From Ziziphus jujuba (Eukaryota > Streptophyta > Magnoliopsida > Rosales > Rhamnaceae): a DNA stretch of 64,000 nucleotides. The notes beneath the pieces were generated by a model, which had not been told where the DNA came from, made no database searches, and worked only from the letters and a program-made list of their open reading frames with translations. Both the position numbers and the translations under genes were made by a program. The stretch lies in assembly GCF_031755915.1 (NCBI RefSeq), contig NC_083389.1:20333501-20397500 (forward strand), given 5' to 3'. How positions within the stretch are numbered: position 1 is the stretch's first letter; each line of letters starts with the position of its first letter. This document shows positions 9,175-20,527 of the stretch, piece by piece.

Positions 9175-11948
9175 TGTAATGCCTCGTCCCAAACCACATC
9201 GGAATTCTTGCACGTTGACCAAGTGGGTCAAAAGTACATGACGCCCCGAGCTCGTAGACTTGTAGCACATCGAAAACGGAGCTACGGTTTGAAAGTTACG
9301 GGCAAAACAAGTCGAGATTCAAACTGTCCAAAAGGTGCCCGATTTGACTTTTTATGGTTGTAGAATTTTATTTTGACTTTTATATGGTTGTAAAGTACTC
9401 GTCGATACGAGTTCATAGACTAGCAGCACGCTTAAATTGGACATCTGGTTAAAAAGTTATGGACATGTGAAATTTTCCGAATACCGTAATATTTTAACAT
9501 ATCTGGCTTAAATGAACAGTGACACCACGTGTCAACATCTGAGAGGTCCACGTGGGTGAACAGTATCACCCATAGTGGCTTTTATTTTGGCAAAACAGGG
9601 GGGAGGGGGGGGGGGGGGAGGAGGTAGAAAGAGAGAGAGAGAAAACCACCGGCCACCGGAGTTGCAAACTTTTCCGGCCGAATCTTGCCACACACACCGG
9701 CCAGGCAGGAGCGCCTATCCATTCTTGGCCAACCCCCAAAATTTCACGGCCAACCGACAAGCGACGCGCCCGGATCGGGGCTTTTTCCGACGGTGGTGCC
9801 GATTTCTTCCACCACCGAGATCTCCTCATTCCGGCCTCCATTCTTGTCACCGCCGGTCCCGTTGAGACCCTCTCCCTTCAATCTACAAAACCCCCAAAAA
9901 TCTTGGCCACCAGCCATCGCATGCGCCGCCGGCTGCGACGGTTGCAGGTGACCGCGACGGCTCACCGAAGAAATCACTATTCCGGCGAGTACCCAGTTGC
10001 ACCGCCGGTCCCTCCCCACTAATTCCGACCCCCTGAACTCAGATCCGGGGTCCTTTTCCTCCAATTCGCGACCGTTTGAGAGAATCAAAGAGTTGAATCC
10101 CAAAAACATTTCGGCGAGATTCCGACCACCTCGGGTCTGATCTCCAAGAAGTAAGACCGGATTCGTAATCCTCGTCACTCAAGATTCGATTCGGTATATT
10201 ACTTGTCAATTTTGGTTGTCGTTTGTGTTCGCTCCCCGGGTACCCATTTGGGTGTTACCCGATTAAAATATTAAAATAATTAGTTTGGTGTATTGTGGAT
10301 GTTTTAGGTGCACGTGAGAGTAGTGGAGTTGATCCTGCGGAGGATCTTGATTGATACACGTGCTTAAGGTGAGTGACCCACCTTTAAAACTATTTTGGGG
10401 TGATTAATTATGTTTATTTTGTGTTAATTTGATATCTAGAATTATGCTCATGTGGTGGAATTTAAATATAATTGTGGAAAAAATATTATTTTTATGTACG
10501 TATATGTTTATTGCTGCTAAATGGAAATTTGGTTTATTAATGGATTTTTGATTATTATTATGATTCAATTGTATTTATCATGCATGAGTAAGGTGGTTTC
10601 ATTTAATTAATTATATTTGAATTTTAATATTATTTTGGGCATAATTTGAATTTTAAATATTTCAAGGAAAATATTGGTTTAAATTAGTGGTTTCAAATTT
10701 TATAATTATGCCCTTGGAATATTATTAGATGGACTTTGTAATACGAAAAAAATTATTTGTATATTGTTATCGGTGGTTTTGTACCTGAAATGTTAAAGAA
10801 AAATGTGGGAGGTTGAGTTCGAAAAATGGTATAATTTCCACAGTAAATTTTTGGAAAATTTGATTATTTATTTTAGACGCACTCATACAGTACTAGTGTT
10901 ATGTACTGTATATGTGGATTAGCGCGCAAGTTATAATATCTCCCGTGAGTTGCCATTGGACCGAGGGCAGGCAAGTTTTATATAATGCGCATCAGCCGCC
11001 CCCTCCGTGGCCGGGATGACGGTTTCAACAGCGGCGCTATCGGGACGCCGAAGTGACCGTATGCAAGTTTCTCTCTTTAACATCCCCGCCAGTCGGTGCT
11101 TGGGACGCTGGGTATCGGAGGGCATCATTGGTATATGGTGTGGCGCGTTAAGTATAAATTTTCAGATAGAAATTTCAAACCCTAAAGTGTTCTAAAATTA
11201 TTTATTATATTTTATTACATTTTATTTATATTTGGATTATCTAATTAATATTTATTAAATTAACGATTCCTTGATTTTTGGGCATACGAATAACGGGTTT
11301 TGCAAAAATATTTTAAAAGGGGAACATTTCCAACGGAGTGAATAGTGAGGGTTTTGAGAGAAAATATTACTTTCAAATGTTTATTATTTATTTATTTATT
11401 TATTTGTTTGGTATTGAGTAATTAAATTTCCTTTTATTGTTATATTATTAATATTAAAAGTGTACAGTAGATAGGGTCACTCACTGAGATGATTAGCATC
11501 TCATATTTTTAAATTCCGTTCCCTTAGGTGCAAGGGGTGGTAGACGTTCTTTCGGAGCGAACCTAATCTCTGTCACTGTCATAGTTCGAGAAGTACCTTT
11601 GTCTTCATTTATTTCAATTGTAATATTTCTTTCATCCTTATTGTATAATTTCTATACTTAATAGTACTTCATGAAGCTCTGTATACTGTCTTGGACATTT
11701 ATGTATTAATTATACACTGGATTACTGTTATTCAGTTGGAGTGCTGTAAATTTGTGGAATCAAATTGTAGTAATGTGGGAGGAATAAGGGGATGCATATA
11801 GAAGTGTATTTTCAGTGCAGAAAATTTGTGGTAAGTCCAACCCTTAGGGTAGGTTCTGCCGGATTTTCCATTGGAGGGTCTGGTAGAGTTTTCCTGGGAT
11901 CAGGGTTTGTCTAGGGTTCCGATGAAAAATTTTAAACGGGTTCTGACA
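9175..11948 (+). mobile_element. Solo LTR of the long-LTR family, copy 2, nested in copia
   Basis: 2774 bp, starting TGTAATGCCTCGTCCC and ending GGTTCTGACA. It has a perfect 5 bp TSD, ccgaa (9170-9174 and 11949-11953). It is collinear with 56101-59297 along most of its length. It has two GTAGACT-type modules 161 bp apart (9234, 9395), two CACGTG cores 23 bp apart (9526, 9549), a G-rich run (G6-A-G14 at 9598-9618), a GC-rich core (9650-10180), a CATACAGTACTAGTG word near 10885, and a closing segment with TCACTCACTGAGATGATTAGC. There are no gag or pol sequences, so it is a solo LTR left by recombination between the two LTRs of a full element. Confidence 0.93.
9526..9554 (+). promoter_or_regulatory. 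Paired G-box cores 23 bp apart in solo LTR copy 2
   Basis: CACGTG at 9526-9531 (in ACCACGTGTC) and at 9549-9554 (in TCCACGTGGG). Both sit upstream of the GC-rich LTR core, where an LTR promoter region could lie. G-box cores are known bZIP/bHLH targets in plants; use here is inferred. Confidence 0.5.
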
Positions 11949-11953
11949 CCGAA

Positions 11954-13860
11954 CCAACCTCAGGTTCCTTGAAGTCTGATGAATGTGTTTGTGCAAAACT
12001 AATTGAACATCAAGAAAATTTTTCCACATGTACTACTTCAAGTCTAGCAATGGAGCTTAACAGCCCTATAGTCGAGCTTGAGCAATTGTCCATAGACATT
12101 TTAGCTAGCACTCAAATGATGAAAATGCAATCCAAAACAAAATCTCCATTCACACCCTTGGAGGTATTCAAAATGATTATTTTGTTAAGTTATAGGTACT
12201 TACCACTGTACCAACAGACATGCAACCAATAGAAAATACACATCCTATGATAACAAGGCAAACACTACAAACAAATCCAACTTTGACCTCTCAAATGGCT
12301 TTATTAGCCACAAGTATGGAACCTCGTTCTTTAAAATAGCCTTACAAAATCCTATTGGCTCACAGATATGCAAGAACAGATTAATGTTTTGCACAAAAAT
12401 GACACCTGGATACTTGTTCCACGATCACAACACACTAATGTCATTGGGTCAAAGTGGGTGTATAAAACAAAGTTTAAGGAAGATGGCTCCATTGATCATT
12501 TCAAGTCCCGTTTGGTAGCAAGAGGGTTCACTCAAATTGAAGGTCAAGATTTTGATGAAACTTATAGTCCTGTTATAAAATATACAACAACCAGATTGAT
12601 TATTTCGATTGTTGTAACATGCAAATGGAATATTAGGCAATCAGACATCAAAAATACCTTCTTGCATGGACAACTTAAAGAAACACTCTGAATGGAACAG
12701 CCACCAGGTTTTATTTCTTCAACTCATTCCAATCATGTTTGTCTTTTAAAATGGTTTTGTATGGGCTCAAACAAGCTCCTAGAGCTTGGTTTGACAGGTT
12801 GTCAAACTTTTTACTTTCCTTTGGTTTCTCATGTAGCAAAGCAAATCCATCATTATTTGTGCTTCACAAAAAGGACTCTACAATATTACTTCTTGTATAC
12901 ATTGATGATTTGCTCTTGATAAGTAATAATCCTGCTCTTGTTAATCAACTCATACCCACTTTAAGTAGAGAACTTGTCATTATAGATCTCGACCAACTTC
13001 ACTTTTTCCTTGGTATAAAGGCTTGCTATTTTCCAGGGGCCCATAGCTCTTACATAGACCAGATATACATAGAACCTTCTCACTCGAGCTAAAATGCTAG
13101 AGGTAGCACATATTAAGACTCCCATGGCAACAAAACTCACTGCCTAAATGAATGATCATCTTCCATTTAATCCCACTGAATACAGACGTTTGGTAGGCAG
13201 CCTACAATATCTGACATTTACCCAACCAAATATATCACATGCAGTGAGTAAGGTGTGCCAACATTTCCAAACTCCAACTGTGCTACACCTTTGCTAAGCT
13301 AAGAGGATACTTCGATATCTGAAGGGCACAATGGATTATGGGCTTCGATTCCTTCAAAAAAGCACCTTAAACTTATCAGATTTCAGTGATGCTGACTAGG
13401 GAGGATCTCTAATAACCCGTCGTAATATTAGTAGTTACTGCATTTTCCTTAGTGCCAATTGCATCTCATGGTCATCCGAGAAACAATCAACAGTGACTAA
13501 ATCAAGCACAGAAGCCGAATACCAAGCTATGACTACTACTGCTACAGAAATGACATGGATCAGCTTTCTGCTACATAACATCGAAATTCCTTTACTCAAA
13601 CCACCTTATCTTCTTTGTGATAATGTTAATGCACCACACATGATGATCAATCCCAATCTCCATAGTCGCATAAACCATTCATAGATTGACTACCACTTTG
13701 TTCATGAAAAAGTTGCTGTTGCACACTTGATAACCAGATATATTCCAACATCTCTTCAAATAGATGACATACAAAACAAAAAAACCATTATCTAGTGCCA
13801 GATTTCAACTCTTCTAAACCAAGCTTGGAGTGCTATCTTCAACAGCAATCACAAGCTTGA
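11954..13860 (+). pseudogene. copia reverse transcriptase and RNase H relic
   Basis: Reverse transcriptase begins near 12368 (NDTWILVP, GSKWVYKTKFKEDGSI, VARGFTQIEGQDFDETYSPV). It continues through the second frame from 12739 (LYGLKQAPRAWFDRL) with an intact YIDD catalytic box at 12898-12909. RNase H words follow near 13390 (FSDAD), at 13493 (TKSSTEAEYQAM) and near 13615 (LCDNVNA). A stop after HGQLKETL and several others break the frame. This is the natural continuation of the integrase relic on the other side of the solo LTR. Confidence 0.9.
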
Positions 13861-13867
13861 GGGGGCA

Positions 13868-14191
13868 TGATAAGGATACACATGAGTTGTCAATCATCAC
13901 ATTAATGGGAACATAGCCAATAGAGAAGGAAAGATGTATTCAAGGTATTTTATCAATAGACAATGAAAGAATTCAAATGAGAAAAGGCTTGGTTCGATAA
14001 GGAAATATTTTTCATAAGTGCCGTTAGTTGACTTGCTACACAAGGAAAATACATTTGTATAAATAAACTCTTTAAAGCTTTTTATAACTTTCCTTTTTGA
14101 TTTCTTTTCTTGCTGTATAAGCATCACTGCTTTTCAATGTATGGTATCAACCTCAATAGTACAAAAATATCAATCTTTCTTTGTTTCTTCA
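13868..14191 (+). repeat. 3' LTR of the copia element
   Basis: 324 bp homolog of 6352-6687, preceded by a purine tract and followed by the TSD ataat. It lacks about ten bases near its start that the 5' LTR has. Confidence 0.92.
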
Positions 14192-14196
14192 ATAAT

Positions 14197-15229
14197 ATCT
14201 TTTACTTAACCACTAAGAAACTATGCTTCTAGACTTTAAACACCAATTGGGGTTCGGGTTTTGAATGCATATTTAAATGATTTTGGGCTTGACCTTATAG
14301 ACTAAAATTCTTCTACATATTAGCCCTCCAAACCGTGCAAAACATTTGATTAGGCCTTTTGGATCCTTCTCTTGAGACTTCAATCAAATAAAGCTTCAAA
14401 AACATTAAGATTGTATCAATATATTGACTTCACATAGATATTGGTGTCAATTTCTTTATCATCTAGTCATGAAATTTTGCAGAGATTTTCTCACATGTCT
14501 TAGAAAAATTATCCAACTTGAATCACTGAAAAATTCCATTTGTATCTCCATATATGATTACAACAATAATTGTTGTGCCTCCAATACAGTAAAATATAGT
14601 AGAGATTAAATCTTCAAATCTTCAAAATAAATAACCAAGCTTTTAAAAATCAAGTCCGAAATAAAAGATTAGTACCTTAGCTTCATAAATGGTTTATAAA
14701 ATGTATCTCTCCATATTTCTTTTAAAAGGAATACAAAACAGCTTCAAAATAGCATATTTTAGTCTTTACCTAAATACAATAAAATAGTAAAATCAATAAA
14801 TATTTATTCTAATTAAGCATAATTAATTAAGAAAATAGAAAATAATAAGCATAAATAAATGTTATAAAATAGTAATATTGAATATTCGTCACCGATGTTC
14901 TTCATAGTATTATAAAATTCCACCTCCTTCTGCAATTTACATACCACTAAACATCACCAAATAGCATGAAAACAATCTCATCGTAACATTTGCAAAATCA
15001 TTTTTTAAAGGGAAGTGATTCCTAGATATTAGTCTCAAACGGACACTAAATAATTACAAGTATGATAGTTACATGTGTTAATTTGCAAATTTCTATTATC
15101 TACTTTGGAATGATTTACATTTAGGCCTTTATGTTTATATCGTTTCTTGTCAAATCTTTTAATTTATTGCAATTCAATCTAATTATATTTTTTGGCAAAC
15201 AATGGTTAAGGTTGAGTCTAAATTCGAAG
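14197..15229. other. Non-coding spacer
   Basis: No gene, RNA or repeat recognised between the two copia elements. AT-rich, with stops in all frames. Confidence 0.5.
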
Positions 15230-15376
15230 TATCAAGGAGAGCATTAGTCTTTCCAATATCTTTCATAACTGTAACCCTGTATCACTGTAGCTCCAGCTTT
15301 ACCATATATACTTTGTAATATATATTATTTCCATGTACATATTTTGTTGTATTGAATAGTACCCCCATTTTGCTAT

Positions 15377-15742
15377 GTGAAGCTTAGATGTTTCTCTTTG
15401 CCTCTAGTTATTACAACGCTCAAGCTGGCCAAACCTAATTCTCATAGTTTTGATTATATACTTTTAATCTATGTATATGACTTAATTATTACCTACGACT
15501 CAACTGCTTTGGAGTCCAAGTTTATTGACAAACATTCTCATCAATTTTCTATTAGAGTCCTTAGCAATCTTCACTACTTCTTAAGTGTTGAAGTAATTCT
15601 CACATGTGGTGGTCTCTTTCTATGTTAAAACAAATACATCATAGACTTATTAGATATGATTAAAATGACTGATGGTAAGAACTACTCCACACTTCTTGCT
15701 GCGAATAATCTTGTCTCTCATTCACGGCTTTAATCTTATTGA
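15377..15742 (+). pseudogene. copia reverse transcriptase fragment, left half
   Basis: The fragment reads LLIYVYDLIIT, where the catalytic box should be YVDD; the first Asp is now Tyr. It is followed by ALESKFIDKHSHQFSI and LSNLHYFLSVEVI, the standard segment after the catalytic box, then KYIIDLLDM. A stop at about 15626 and later stops break it. It ends at the nested LTR. Confidence 0.8.
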
Positions 15743-16410
15743 TGTGATGCCCCTGGATACCATTATGACAGGACCTGCCCCAGGAGCCTTCACAGGATCT
15801 CCCGGGTGGTCCTGCCTAGTGAAATCCCATTGGACAATCCCTAAAAGATATCCTATGGAACCTCACTTAAAGCGTGGATAACCGAATACAAGCATTATCA
15901 ATCATACATCAATATATACATAACAACGACAATAGCATAACTATACATACGGTCGGTACTATGTCCAATAAATAGATCAGAGCATTCTCAAAATGTATTT
16001 GTAAAATTTAGAAGAGCAAATGGTACAAATAAGTCTCCAAGGATAAAGATAAATACAGAAAGATAAGTACTGCTTTTGCGGTGGAAAGTACGCAATAACA
16101 AGCAATGCGCAAGGTAGACTGCTACTAGCTGCCTGGGCCTAGAGAATTAATTTAAAACAAACAAAACGTGAGATAAAGAAATCTTAGTAAGTGGCATAGT
16201 ATAGTAGAAAAATAATAATTTATTTCCATAAAACTTTCTCTCAAGACCTCTCATTCCATTCGTTTGAAAAATTCTACTTGTTAAAATCATTTCATAAAAT
16301 CCAAACTTGAACCCCAATTCAATATCATAAAATTGATGCTCAAAAGAGATAAAGTGAACGATCAATGTAATAATATAAAATATCTTAATATATGAAAGGT
16401 ATCATGGAAA

Positions 16411-16592
16411 TAATAAACCGTTGGGACATACCCAATCTCACAGCCCGTGATAATAACAAACCATCTGGTGAAATCAACCTTACACCACCGTGGCAATAAT
16501 AAATCGTCGGGATAAACCCAACCTTACAGTCCGTGGTAATAATAAATCGTCGGGATGAATCCAACCTCAAGGTACTGTAATAAACCGCAGGC
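16411..16592. repeat. ~40-46 bp tandem repeat, about four units
   Basis: Units starting TAATAAACCG/TAATAAATCGTCGGGA at 16411, 16451, 16497 and 16537, with a partial at 16578, share an AACC(C)AACCT.ACAG.CCGTGG pattern. It lies inside the reverse-oriented solo LTR. I did not see this expansion in the other three LTR copies. Confidence 0.7.
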
Positions 16593-16838
16593 TATAATAT
16601 AATACTGATCTAAGATACTGGTACTATATGGTACGTCAATTAAAATTAACCAATACAATATCTTTAAAACAATTTTGAAAAATCATATATACTTTTTCCA
16701 AACGATACTGTATCATAAATCATAATTTAATATTCAAATTCACCTGCTTATTTAAATATTTCCAAATTTCCAAATCATCATTTCATGCTAAAACCAGAAG
16801 TATCACAGTAAAATATATTCACTATAAACCAATTTTAA

Positions 16839-17484
16839 GCACATAAAATTGTAAAATACTTGAACATGCTTAAAATAATATAATTTTCAATCTGCTTTCT
16901 CAAATCAATTAATTTCCAAAATGATTTAAAACCTCAATTCAAATATCAAGATATTTAAATAACATGTTCCACAAGTTCACTATGAACTCATCAGAGTTAG
17001 AAATCATTTAAAATCTTATCAAAATCCACATAAAATAATAACACATATATGTGAAAGCAGAAATTTATATATACATAAAAAAAGCATTTCAATCAAATAG
17101 TATATGCGTAAAACATTCAAACCATATATATATTATACTATATACCCAAAACATTTTAAAGCACATAAAATTGTAAAATACTTGAACATGCTTAAAATAA
17201 TATAATATTCAATCTGCTTTCTCAAATCAATTAATTTCCAAAATGATTTAAAACCCCAATTCAAATATCAAGATATTTAAATAACATGTTCCACAAGTTC
17301 ACTATGAACTCATCAGAGTTAGAAACCATTTAAAATCTTATCAAAATCCACATAAAATAATAACACATATATGTGAAAGTAGAAATTTATATATACATAA
17401 AAAAAGCATTTCAATCAAATAGTATATGCGTAAAACATTCAAACCATATATATATATTATACTATATACCCAAAACATTTTAAA
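16839..17484. repeat. 322 bp near-identical tandem duplication
   Basis: The block 16839-17160 (starting GCACATAAAATTGTAAAATA) is repeated at 17161-17484. There are only a few differences, such as one substitution near 16885/17207 and an extra TA pair near 17450. The high identity means it is much younger than the LTR that contains it. Confidence 0.92.
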
Positions 17485-18624
17485 ATTATAACCACTCACA
17501 GTACTGTAGATGCTCACTCCTACTCCTCTACAAGATTGCCTCCAAGCTTAACTCAAGTGCTTGTAATATCATAAAATATTTTTCAGGCTCTAATAACTAA
17601 ACCAAAGACACTTGTATGATCCAAAGGTCTTAAAATAATTTATACCACTCTAAAATTATATAAATTGGATACCAAACGGTCTAATTATACTGCGTACCCT
17701 TAGGACTCGGTGCCTAAAATTGGGGCTTTTCACCTGAAAGCTAATCTTTTGAAATTAAACCTTCTAATGGGTCCTAATAATGTCTAATTTCACTAATCCA
17801 ACTTCAATTTTCTCCAATTTAACCAATTTTATCCAAATATGGTCCCAATTTATCCGGTATTTAACTAATTTACCCCAAAATGGAAAAACCATCAAACGAT
17901 GTCTAAAATTCATAAACTTTATATCTACAGAAATTCCAAGAAATAAAAAACACAATGGTGTGCTCACCTTGGTCCAAAAGTGTCACCGGTGGCAGGAAAA
18001 CTCATCGCAATACTCGGCCAAACTCCACATTGATGTATCTATTAAACGGTGAGGAATCTTGGCAAACAGACCATGGAAATGAGTTCAAATAGCCGATCCC
18101 AACCCGCCGGCCGGTGGTTTGGCCTGAAATTTGGCCCATGAGGTTGCCTAGGGTGGGTAAGGAGGGCATTTGGTGCATGCCTAAGGAGGGTGGCCAGAAT
18201 TGGGCAAAACGGCGATGACCCGGTTAGGCGTACAATGGGTTCGAAATGACCTTGTTCGGATCCGTGGGTCTGGAGAGAAATTTCTTGGTTTTGGCTGACA
18301 AAATGGGTATTTTGGAACTTGTTTCCTGCTGGGCACACTTTCCAACATTTATATAAAGGTTTGGATCACTAACAAATGAAAATCTGAGACTAGTTTAGAC
18401 ACTGATATAAAATTGATATTTGAAACTTTACAGAACCATAACTTTTTTATCGGTAACACAAAATTTGGCATACCACCGGTCTATGAACTCATATCGACGA
18501 GCTCTACACAATGGTACATCAATCAAATCAAAAATCTTAACCATAGAAAAAGTCAACTTTGGATCCACATACTGTTCACTTGGTCAAACTTGTATAACAG
18601 GGATATTTTGGTATGGGGTTTACA

Positions 18625-19293
18625 ACTAGGTCATAAAAGCTTTGTAGTATCTATCACTTATCCTGACATCACTTATATAGTAAACAAACTCTCTTAGTTT
18701 GTGCACAAGCCCTAATTCATACATTGGTGTGCTACCAAGCAGTTAATTCGATATTCCAAGCACACAACTTCATCATGGTCTTTTTCTTCGGCACAATTCC
18801 CTTATCTTACTCATGCATTCTAGGATGATGACTGGGATGGCAATAATGATGGCAAGACTTCTACAAGTGCTTGTGTCATCTTTTTCAATCATAAACTGAT
18901 TTCTGGGAGCTCTAAAAGGCAACAAATTATTGCTCATTCTTCAACTAAATTTGAATATCAATTTGTTACATCAATTTTAGCTAAAGGTTCCTAGATTCAA
19001 CCTCTTCTTCATGAGCTTTATTTGTGTTTCCTTGTTGTATATCCCTGTATGCCGTAACATTATTGGTACTACTTATGTTTGTGCGAACCATATCTTCCAC
19101 TATGACTGAAAAACACAGCCTTAGACGTTCATTTTGTCCATGAAAAGGTAGCTAATGATTCTCTTCCTATGTCTCACGTCTTTTTTCAAAATCAGCTTGC
19201 AGATGCCCAAACTAAGCCCTTGCCTCACTCTCAACTTCATCTTCTTGGGTCCAAAATTGGAGTCTCCGATGGGAGCTCTCTCTTATAAGGGCA
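18625..19293 (+). pseudogene. copia RT end and RNase H fragment, right half
   Basis: The sequence resumes with a TYPDITYIVNKLSQFVH stretch at about 18655, the conserved end of copia reverse transcriptase. RNase H words follow: ACVIFFNHKLISGSSK near 18860 and HSSTKFEYQFVTS near 18935. A final VHFVHEKVAND...LADAQTKPLP segment lies near 19120-19230. Stops and frame changes are frequent. Confidence 0.8.
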
Positions 19294-19438
19294 TATTAAG
19301 GGGAATACCAATCTCCACTATCTCTTTATCATAGGTTGTAGCTGTGTATCACTACAGCTGCGGCTTTACCATATATACTTTGCGTTATATTATTTTCGTG
19401 CATGTACATATTCTAATGTATCAATCAGCATCCTTTCA

Positions 19439-20527
19439 CCAAAAAAAAAAAAATGTATCAATTAGTATATTTTTAATAATAGGATTATCTTTTATTTGCC
19501 TTTCTTTGCAAATATAAATATTGGTTTATAAATTTATTCGCTGAATGAAAGGAAGTACAATTCATTTCTTCAATTCATTGATCAGTTCTCACACACAAAT
19601 ACTAAAACGTAAATTTTTATAACTAGTGTCTAAATTGTAAGAAATTAGATAAAATTTCATTTTAATATTAGTGACATGACACTGAGCTATTAATCACTGT
19701 TAATAAAAAGTTTCAATTGGTATAAATGCAACAAAATAAAATTTGAAGTCCAAAATTGCAACTTGTTAAATTTTATAATCTAATAAAAAATTTTGTACCA
19801 AAAAAAAAAAAAAAAACACACATATATGATTAAAAGTATTATACGTTATTTATATAAGTAGTTAAGTTAGCTAAACTCTAGTGAGGATGCCAAGTTAAAG
19901 AAATCATAAAGATGTAAATTTTACAAAATTCCACAACATGTGGCGGAAGCAAATTTATCCAGCAGCAAGCCGAATTGCTAGTTAAGTTGAATATTAATTA
20001 TTTGATCAATTTCATCCAAATCTAATAAGCAAAATTTAGAAATAGGGTTAGAAAATTGCTTTAAAAAGAAAAAGGTTTACGAGGCAAACTATAAAACATG
20101 GATAAAAGTTGAAGAGGGTATTTTGTATTTTATTTATTTATTTATTTTTTAAATTAAGAGACAATTTTGTCATGGAACAAATATTTAATATAGTTTTTTT
20201 TTTTTTCCCCTCTTCTTTTTGTAGTAGAGATGAACTTAAAAAGTTGAAGGCATTTATATGGGAGCCACTTTATAACATACATAATAAGCCTTCAATAAGG
20301 ACATTTTTAAGTTTTTAAGTTAAGGATAACTGGACTTAATCATTTAAAGCCCTTGAATTTAATGTGGTATTTTATCACTTATCAAATCTAGGGGTTCTAA
20401 ATGATTGAATCTATTTATCCTTAACTTAAAAAGTTAAAGACATATTCATTGGAACATCTTTATTAACCTATATACATATATATGTATAGTTTTGATATGT
20501 TGATATATATATTTTGATATGTAAATT
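19439..20527. other. AT-rich spacer
   Basis: No gene recognised. Contains poly-A runs at about 19441 and 19800 and scattered low-complexity AT. The open frame at 20109-20318 is poly-T driven and not convincing. Confidence 0.5.

Larger units (their letters stand above)
6352..14191 (+). mobile_element. Decayed Ty1/copia retrotransposon, complete ends, with nested insertion
   Basis: Two similar LTRs (6352-6687 and 13868-14191), each starting TGATAAGGATACACATGA and ending TTTCTTCA, flank a copia-order gag-PR-INT-RT-RH relic. A 5 bp TSD, ataat, sits at 6347-6351 and 14192-14196. Removing the nested 2774 bp solo LTR plus its 5 bp TSD leaves about 5.06 kb, a normal copia size. A tRNA-Met-type primer site follows the 5' LTR, and a purine tract (GCTTGAGGGGGCA) precedes the 3' LTR. 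The polyprotein is broken by many stops and frameshifts, so the element is not autonomous. Confidence 0.92.
15743..18624 (-). mobile_element. Solo LTR of the long-LTR family, copy 4, reverse orientation
   Basis: Read on the minus strand it starts TGTAAACCCCATACC (end 18624). It then carries the family's TCGTCGATATGAGTTCATAGAC module near 18490, a GC-rich core (about 18050-18340), and a GGTCCTGTCA close near 15766-15775. The exact left end is uncertain: TGTGATGCCCC at 15743 or TGACAGGACC at 15766. The flanks (attga, actag) do not match, so no TSD is claimed. The copia pol reading stops on one side and resumes on the other. It contains two unusual tandem repeats, listed separately. Confidence 0.7.
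15230..19438 (+). mobile_element. Internally deleted Ty1/copia relic with short LTRs
   Basis: A ~145 bp LTR at 19294-19438 (TATTAAGGGGAATACC to CATCCTTTCA) has a diverged partner at about 15230-15371. Shared words are GTATCACT.TAGCT, CTTTACCATATATACTTTG and CATGTACATATT. Reverse transcriptase starts right after the left LTR, so gag, protease and integrase have been deleted. The remaining pol is split by a reverse-oriented solo LTR at about 15743-18624. No convincing TSD was found. Confidence 0.7.

Noticed and set aside
10931..11195. Open frames in solo LTR copy 2 near the CATACAGTACTAGTG region
   Set aside because: No counterpart of the same length is kept in copy 3, and no domain is recognisable.
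15743..15765. TSD for the reverse solo LTR
   Set aside because: Neither possible left end (15743 or 15766) gives five bases matching the right flank actag, so no TSD is claimed.
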